Below are positions 56,798 through 64,000 of a stretch of 64,000 nucleotides of DNA, piece by piece. The stretch spans positions 13,680,867 to 13,744,866 of the forward strand of contig JAZBQD010000018.1 in NCBI GenBank assembly GCA_036583965.1, written 5' to 3'. Within the stretch, counting starts at the first letter, position 1, and each line of letters begins with the position of its first letter. A program made the translations under genes and the position numbers. Source of the stretch: Prunella strophiata (taxonomy: Eukaryota > Chordata > Aves > Passeriformes > Prunellidae). The notes under the pieces are model-generated. The model was not told the origin of the DNA and did no database searches. It saw only the letters and a program-made list of their open reading frames with translations.

Positions 56798-57723
56798 CTG
56801 AAAAATGAAATTATGAATTATAGCAACTTTTTACTATTATGAAGACACTGTCTCAACCATTCTCTCTCTATTCACATTTGGAGATGACTAAAACTTTAAA
56901 CACAATCTCACATGCATCATTACAGGCTTATAATTCATACACACAGCCAAAGCTGAAGCTTCACAGCTTACTGTTGGCATTTCTGAATATCATACTCCCA
57001 ACTTTCTGCACACTATTTTTATGACAAACTCGACTTTCAACTACAGTTAAATTTTTTTCATGTGCTAGTCAGCAATGAACTCAATACCAGGCAAAGTATA
57101 ATATACTTGAAAAATTCAACCAGTAATAAGAAATAGGATTTTTTTCTTATCAAGTGCTAGGAAGAATTTTTGAATACACCTACTACTTAAACTACTTAAT
57201 TAGAAAGGCAAATATTACTAAATTTGAAGGGAAAAGCTAAGATGGTGAAGACCTTCAAAGAAAAAACTCAAAATACTTCAAAACATGGAAAACAACATGA
57301 AAGGAAGCAGAAACAGGATGGAAGGAAAGCTGGACAAAAGAGTGAAAGAAAAGAATGAAACCACAAAGGAAAAAAGAATAGGATGAGAAACTTAAATCTG
57401 GCAAAGGTGGAAGAATCTGCATTTTAAAAGACTCTGAGAGAAACACCACAGGAGAGACACACTATGAATTGTCCACCCATTGTTAATACAGCCCTCCTGT
57501 ATTAACCAGCAGACCACTGGCTCAGTGTACTGTGTGCCTTCCACCAAGGAAAGTGTTGAAAGGAAAAGTAAGATGAAGTAGACAGGTATTTTATTCTGTC
57601 AAAATTGCTACAGTTGCATTTCCTGGTTTGAGCTAATCATTCACATGCCACAGACTATTTTTGTAAAGATACAGAAAAAGGAGGCAAATAAAGAGCCAGC
57701 AAAAGTTGAAGTGCACACCATAC
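56798..57723 (-). other. ARHGAP10: ARHGAP10 intron (926 bp)
   Basis: A short intron bounded on the - strand by GTATGG and TTCAG. It includes a purine-rich stretch on the + strand (57290-57380). Nothing else is seen. Confidence 0.92.
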
Positions 57724-57855
57724 CTCTCCCCTGCTCTGTCAGTGCCAGTGGCAGGGTTGGGGAAGAAGAAAGTGGGTAGTGCAGCATCTGTGGCAGCCGG
57801 GTTAGCAGATGGAATGTTCATCCATGAGACCATCGACGGGCGGCTTTGAGCAGGA
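57724..57855 (-). CDS. ARHGAP10: ARHGAP10 coding exon: part of the Ser/Pro-rich linker before the SH3 domain
   Basis: Reading leftward, the exon follows CCTCTTAG (complement of 57856-57863) and ends GGG GAG AG before GTATGG; the length is 132 bp. It encodes PAQSRPSMVSWMNIPSANP, then AATDAALPTFFFPNPAT and GTDRAGE. This aligns with the human linker at PGQTRSSMVQWLN. The exon is anchored by the S-M-V-x-W core and by splice phase, because the rest of the linker is fast-evolving and differs widely from human. The upstream linker and the RhoGAP, PH and BAR domains lie beyond the right edge of the window. Confidence 0.9.
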
Positions 57856-59073
57856 CTAAGAGGAAATACATTCCAAGCAGAATTAACAACATTAATAAAA
57901 TTTCTTATCCTACCAAAATATTTGAATCTTTATAACTGGACAACCTGTTAAATTTTTCAAATTGAAACCAAATCATACTGTCCAGCTGACTTTGCAGAAT
58001 GGCCATCGTATGATTCTGCACTCCTCCTTGGAATTCTTTTTCCTACATGCCCTACATCCTGGGCTAAGGAGAATTACCTGAAATGCATGACATAAGCAAT
58101 AAAAGGGCAAAATTCCCCATTCCTTGTCTAATAAAGACAGACAAAGTGAAATTGCATAGAGCAGGCTATTATTTGAGCTGCCACTCTGCCTTTACAAGTT
58201 TTGATGAATCTATTTAAAAATCTCCTCAGTGCTGTACAACTGAGAAGATTTCTAAAGAGGCTGCAGCTATTCCAGCATTGGGATCACGATGCTGGCTCTG
58301 GATTGAGATCTTCATGGAGCTGTGCAAACAGTGTCTCAGTAGCTGCCCCCACCAATGCACTGCTCAAATACCTATCAAGTTAATGGCTGAAAATAAAGTT
58401 GCCATAAGAGGAGAAGAAATAGCAGGCAAAATTTAAAACTTGTATTAGTAAACACACAAAGTTGTCCCCAACATAAAGGACATTTCTAATTTTACACCTT
58501 AAAAGAACTGAAGTGTTCCACCACTGGAATGCTTTCCTTCATTGCATAGACAAAACAACAAATAGTCCAAAAACTGGCTGTCAGCATGTCTTTGGAACAA
58601 ATAGCTGGACTTTAAGGCAGTTTCTAAGCAGAAGCAGAATTAAAATCATTTGCACACAGCAATCGTTCCCTCAGAAGTAGAGACTTCCCAATACAGCGTT
58701 TATGACTTTATCTTACTCCAAGATTAATCTCTTAGATAGCATTGATCTGAAAAGCACCACCAAAATCTAAGAACTCACTCAGAAGGTTTTTGTGGGAGTC
58801 TAAATGCACACCTAATCAAGATGGAGTGAACACAAGCAAAAAGAGGAATCAAGAATCAGCCCAGTTATAATTGTAGATGAATAAAAGAAAGCAAGAAACC
58901 TAACTTAGATAGCTAATTTTTATCTTACTGTACACTGGGATATTTAATTTCTAGAAGAAATTATCATTATTTGCTGGCTTGCATAACATGATTTACAATC
59001 AAATTAAACTTTCACAAACTCATATCTCATAGTCATTCTAGCAGTTACATGGTTAAGCAGGCATTTATTTTGA

Positions 59074-59089
59074 TTTTTTTTTTTTTTTT
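59074..59089 (+). repeat. Poly-T run of 16
   Basis: A T homopolymer in the ARHGAP10 intron, seen as A on the gene's sense strand. No retrocopy is recognisable beside it. Confidence 0.9.
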
Positions 59090-59921
59090 AATTTAGTACA
59101 TTATAATGTGAATGTCACATTCCTTATTACAAGACAATGGCTTTTCCTTTGGAAATGTATCAGATGGCATTTGAATAAAAACTGGAATTCACAGTTTATA
59201 AAACAGCATTCTAGTTAATTCCACTAGTAAAAATGAAACTTAAATGTGCTGGAATCATAACCAGAAGGGTTTATCAAAACATGCTCTGCTTTTAAAAATT
59301 ATCACATTTACCAAATAAGGAAAGGAATAATATGTATTAAACTGAATGATGAGCAGGATCATGCTGTCTAGAAACATATTTTATGCTTAACTTTGGGAAG
59401 AGGATATCCAGTCATCTTTTCTGCCTGGGTATCTTCCACTACATGATTTTTTACATCTTCCAATAATGCCATACATTTAGGAACAGCACCTATAGAATTT
59501 TAGGGTTTTCTTTAACTTGTCTTCTTCCTCCCATTTTTACCTAATAATTGAAATATTTTCCTCAAATAAAAGAAAAACCTTCAGCTAAAAGTAACTTCAT
59601 TCAGACAAACCAAAAAAAATGAATGCCAGCATTTGGATCATTTTCTCTAAATACTGAGGATAAAACAATTCTCAGTGGCACTGTAAAGTTTATAAAGTTT
59701 GCCAGAAAGTAAACGATTTCTTCATCATTCCTCACTCATAATGTCTACATGCAGAATTAATTTTAACTCAGCAGGTGAACACAAGAAAAAAGTTTTTCAA
59801 AAGTGAATTTAAAAGAAGTATCCTACCTGCACAGACTAAACTCTTCTACTTAAAACAGTCCTGAGACTTAGTAGAAAAAATATTTTCCTTGCTATTTATT
59901 AAATTCAAATCAATCTCTTGG

Positions 59922-59987
59922 ATGGGGGCTTGGAATGATATGATCTTTAAGGTCCCTTCCAACTAAGCCATTCCATGATTCTGTGAT
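59922..59987 (+). mobile_element. CR1 LINE, 3'-end fragment
   Basis: It reads 'GGGGGCTTGGAATGATATGA', then 'TCTTTAAGGTCCCTTCCAAC', 'AAGCCATTCCATGATTCTG' and 'TGATT'. This is the CR1 3' terminus on the + strand, antisense to ARHGAP10. Confidence 0.9.
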
Positions 59988-60431
59988 TAGGACTGGTGGT
60001 AGGCTCATTTCTGAAACCTGTAAAACTACTGAAAACAGAAAAATAACACTCCAAGTATATTGCCAAAGGAGTATTAAAATGTCTCTAATGCAAAGTATTC
60101 ATAATTCAAGAATATTCTACCAAGTGGCCTTTTGTAGTGCAACCTCAGATGTGTGGTTTGATTTTCAACAAGTGAATATTAAAACTTGCATTTATTAAAT
60201 ATTTCATTGATGGATGCATCATGTTAATCTCTGCAATTTACTCAATCAGCTCTAGAACAACACACACCACCTGCACCTCACACACAGAATTAATGACTTC
60301 AAAGCAATGCTCAGAACAGAGAGAACACAAAAGGAACCCTCTGACCCAGGGAAGCATTGGTCATTCATACGAATACTTGGAATAAATACCAGATGGTTTC
60401 TTGATGAGACTTGGAGAGGAAAGAAAGAGGG

Positions 60432-60451
60432 AAAAAAAAAAAAAAAAAAAA
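60432..60451 (+). repeat. Poly-A run of 20 in a purine-rich stretch
   Basis: The homopolymer is flanked by GAAAGAGGG and GGAAAAGGAAAGAGG. Low-complexity sequence. Confidence 0.9.
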
Positions 60452-62200
60452 GGAAAAGGAAAGAGGTGTGCACATAAAGGAACAGAAGATGAAATGAAAT
60501 GTTCAGCTCCATGCCATGGCATGTTCATTTTTCAAGTTACAGAGACTCAACAAGAAGCATAATCTATCACCAAGTAAGACTACACTGTCCTTTACCAGAC
60601 AGGATTATGTAGAAGCATGTTAAAATTGGCAGGTTTTCTACACATTCTGAGCCACTCCAACAGTTGTAGTGGAAAAACACTCCAGAAGTACAGGTATGTG
60701 AAGTGCTGGGCTGCTCCCTCCCCCACTTTTTTGATGAATTCCCTTAATACTTTACAGCTGTAGGGAAAACACTGCAGCAGAATTTGCCTGTCACTTTAGG
60801 CTCCTGGTTACCTAGTAAGAGATCATGCTCTACCATCCAGCAGGAGACAAAAAAACCCAATACATTTTTCAATAGCAATAGTTTCACCATGGTAAGAAGA
60901 AAGAAACAAAGAAAAAAAAAAATAGCTGATAGCTTTAACTATTCTAGAATTTATGGATTTAGTTGTGAGGGTTTTTTTTTATATTTATTGTACTTGGTTA
61001 CCTCCGGAACCACTTAATTCTTGTTACTGAAACAGAAGGTTTTACTCAAGAAGAAAAATAATTTCCAAAGTTGCGGTGTATAAGCAACAAAAGGTTAGAT
61101 TTTATTGTTTTTTCCTTGAAAAGGCTCTTGTCACATCAAGGCTGCCTTGCTATAAGAATTTGCACACCTTGTTTATCAAGATGGTGATATATTAGAAAGT
61201 ATTGCGCGTGTTATCACACAGCATGTAAACTTTAAGAAGGTATGGAAGAAATCCTTTCTCCTAAGGCTAAAATGAAGGCAATGCATTTCCTGTGGGTAGG
61301 AAAAAAAAACCAAAAAGGCTGACATAACCATCTCTCTTTGAGGAAAAAATGCTATTGTCTAGCATAGTGAACGATGGGAAAAGGGAGGAGGGGGGAATGG
61401 CTTTACTGAAAATAAGCTAGAGATTTCATACTGATATTCAGAAAGAAATTTCTGAAAACAAGATTTTATTGGATGTTTATCTGGCTGGTTCCTAAGGTAA
61501 CACAGCTAAAGAGCAGCCTCTTATCTTGAGAGCAAGGAAGAGAGTCTGTGAAAAGAATCTACACTGCAACTCCTGAGAAAAAAGGGGTTTTTTCAGACAA
61601 GTTTGGCAGCGCCACGGCTGTCGTATCACAGTGTCTGGCTGACAAACTCAATGAAAGCCTTCTTGAAAGGTTTCATTACAAGATGACAGTGTGTATCAAA
61701 AGGTGTTGGCTATTTCTGATTCTTTATGCAATCCAATAGTGACCACCACCAACCACCTCTTCCTGCACAATAAAATCCCCTGTGCCCTGAAGAGTGGGGA
61801 GCAGAAAAATAGGTGGCCAAAATTCTAGAAATTGTAGCTACAGGAAATCTGGAGACAAACAGAAGGCCAGAATTTCCCCATCTGTGTTCCCCCTGGAAAG
61901 AAACTGCATCCTCAAAATTTCAAGTATGTGACATGCACGCAGCTTTCCTGAACCCTCATTTATACAGAGCACATCAGTCAGCACTGAAATAGAGGGTTTT
62001 TTAACTTGGATTGTGAAGTCTCAGTGAAGCAGCTAACACATTAGTGAAATGATCTTTCACACCAGTCTGGTAAATCCAACACTAATGTCTACAGCAGCTG
62101 TCCCAAGTTAAAACATTTTTAAATGATAATTCAGACAAAGCAAAAATTAAATATGTATATCTATAAGCTTATAGCTCACCGCTGCTCCTTTCAGGCGACA

Positions 62201-62270
62201 GGAAAAGGAAAAGGAAAAGGAAAAGGGAAAGGGAAAGGGAAAGGGAAAAGGAAAGGGAAAAGGAAAAGGA
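62201..62270 (+). repeat. (GGAAAA)n/(GGGAAA)n tandem repeat with G-quadruplex motif
   Basis: About 70 bases of hexamer-like purine units. Between 62225 and 62245 there are four GGG runs separated by AAA (62225, 62231, 62237 and 62243), followed by another GGG at 62255. The Lys/Gly-rich open frame across it is an artefact of the repeat. Confidence 0.93.
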
Positions 62271-64000
62271 TAACAATTTTAAAACATTTAAAAAGGAAAC
62301 TTTAGCTCATCCCAGTGATTGTATCCACACCTCTCCCTGCCCTGAGCACACACCATTTACCCTGTGCTCACACAGCAGTGGTGCTGTCAAGCTCCCTGGC
62401 AGCCAAGGAGATGGCAAGGTCTGTTTTGTACGAGCCACATGACTAAGTTATATTATGCCTGTCTCAAAAGAAGCTGCAAAATGAGGGCTCTTGCTCTGCT
62501 TGCATAACGAAAGGGTACAAAAAGAAGTGCCTGCTCCGCTAAACACGCTCTCCATGTGCTGAGTCACTGGAGAGGTGGCAGCTGAAACAAAAACAAACTG
62601 CAGGATAAGCACAAAGACCCAACAGCAGCTAGAGCACTTCTTCCAGTAAAATAGGATGATGACATTAGATATTATAAAAAGTTTTCAAGACAGTGAAACC
62701 GAAGTCACTCATCATTTATGTAAAACTGCAAATTCACACCACTGCCAGAAAGTACAAAAAAGAAAGTATTACCATTTTAAGGAGACCAGACATGCAGTCT
62801 ACTGATGTAGATATAACAAGGCTGATGGGAATTCACGCAGCAGTCAAACAAAATTAATAACTATCTCCAAGGCTTCTGTTATGTGCAGAGCACCACTATC
62901 TCTGCCCGCCCTTGCCATCTGATGGCTCTTTTAACATCAGTTTGCCCACCAGCAATTTGAACAGCTTGAGATTTCATGAAGAATGAATAACATCTTCCCA
63001 GCCTGGTCACAAAGACCCTGGATGCTGCACAGCACAGATCTTGTCACCATTTTGGATATTAAAAACCCCAAAATTAGGCCCACAGTGTAGAACTTACATA
63101 CCATTGAGCTGGGTAACAGAGTATTTTACTGTCAGGAGAACCAATTAAGAAAAATTGATAAGAAATGAAAAAAAGAGTGAATTATTTCATCTTCCATTAG
63201 TCCCTCGCACGGTCCTGAAAATCCATTTATATTGGTGCTTCCATTTCTCCTCTGGGCCTTGAACACTTTGGTATTTGGACTGTCAGGACTGTACCCTGCA
63301 TGCTTTTACAGAAGCATCCAAGGTGAGATTCAGTTTGGAAACTATGAATCTAACCATTCTTAGCCCAGAAATGTAATTATTTTAACAAGCCCTTCACGCA
63401 CCCACACTACTGAAAATGTTTGAGGGTCAGGAATGCTTTCCATCCTCTCGAACTGCAAAATCCCAAAGGCTTAGAGAGGGAAAGAAGAACAAGCAAGGTA
63501 AACAGACACTCAGTATCATTTTGAGGAAGACTATTCTCTATCCTGCATCATAACACCATCCAGAACAACCATCAAAAGTCACCATGTTCCAGCCCCCTGG
63601 GAAACCCAGACACCCTTGCAGTCTCAGATCCCAAAAATGAACTCTCCAGCTGAGAAACAAGACATTAGTTTTCATTACTTGAATGAAGAAGTGATCATGC
63701 AGTAAGTGTAGGATACTTCCAACAAAAAAGGGAAGACTGACCCAATTCTGAAAACCCAGCACTGTGAGGGGTAAGTCTGTAAGGTCTGTAGATAAGCCCT
63801 GGCACAGGGCATTGTACTGTAAGCACAAAGAAATCTCGTGACAACAAGGGGACAGTTACAGCAACAAATCTTTCCTTATCAGAAAAAGGTCCTCATAAAG
63901 ATTAATTACAACACATAACAAGTCCAGAGAATACCAAGTGTTCAGCTTTTTTGGTTCATTCTGAGGTCAAGTGAAAACAGACATAAGGCAGCCCACAGTA

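Larger units (their letters stand above)
57856..64000 (-). other. ARHGAP10: ARHGAP10 intron (partial, at least 6.1 kb)
   Basis: The intron continues past the right edge of the window. It contains a T run (59074-59089), a CR1 3' end (59922-59987), a 20-base A run (60432-60451) and a GGAAAA/GGGAAA repeat (62201-62270). I looked for the preceding linker exon (human VAVYNLCLELEDGDNPY region) and did not find it. Confidence 0.8.

Noticed and set aside
62123..62305. Small open frame rich in Gly-Lys repeats
   Set aside because: It is produced by the GGAAAA/GGGAAA simple repeat and has no resemblance to a real protein.
57856..64000. Search for the next upstream ARHGAP10 linker exon
   Set aside because: No segment on the - strand translated to the VYNLCLELEDG or GDWAS regions of the linker. 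It should lie beyond the right edge.

Overview
The window is animal nuclear DNA, almost certainly from a bird. Two vertebrate genes with canonical GT-AG introns can be read. Several repeats carry the typical 3' end of CR1 LINEs (terminal ATTCTATG-like motif, 'GGTCCCTTCCAACC'-like block), the dominant avian retroposon. The species cannot be told by eye.

Positions 1 to about 43.1 kb (+ strand) hold the 3' half of NR3C2, the mineralocorticoid receptor. Five coding exons are present: 11629-11967 (hinge and start of the ligand-binding domain), 12404-12548, 28032-28162, 31764-31921 and 40242-40397 (helix 12, the C-terminal tail and the TGA stop). Together they encode about 309 residues. They keep phase across every junction and have no frameshift or premature stop. 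The N-terminal domain and both zinc fingers must lie upstream of the window. A 3'UTR of at least 2.7 kb follows. It carries predicted miR-135, miR-124, miR-30 and Pumilio sites and ends at AATAAA 43079-43084, or at a second signal at 43954-43959.

About 43.1-48.2 kb is the gap between two convergent genes, with one CR1 piece and no recognisable gene. From about 48.2 kb to the right edge lies the 3' end of ARHGAP10 (GRAF2, a Rho GTPase-activating protein) on the - strand. Three terminal exons are present at 57855-57724, 56797-56706 and 49147-49059, giving part of the Ser/Pro linker and the entire C-terminal SH3 domain. The rest of that gene lies beyond the right edge. The tail-to-tail NR3C2/ARHGAP10 order is the same as in human 4q31.

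The remainder is intron and intergenic DNA. It holds six CR1 3' fragments, one much older CR1-type reverse-transcriptase fossil antisense in NR3C2 intron 6 (about 20.3-22.0 kb), a minisatellite (24.8-25.3 kb) and many homopolymer or simple repeats. No previously undescribed gene system was found. The most useful second looks are the 3'UTR microRNA sites, the RT fossil, the minisatellite, a perfect 24-bp palindrome in intron 8, a G-quadruplex motif in an ARHGAP10 intron, and a sharp GC3 jump confined to one NR3C2 exon.
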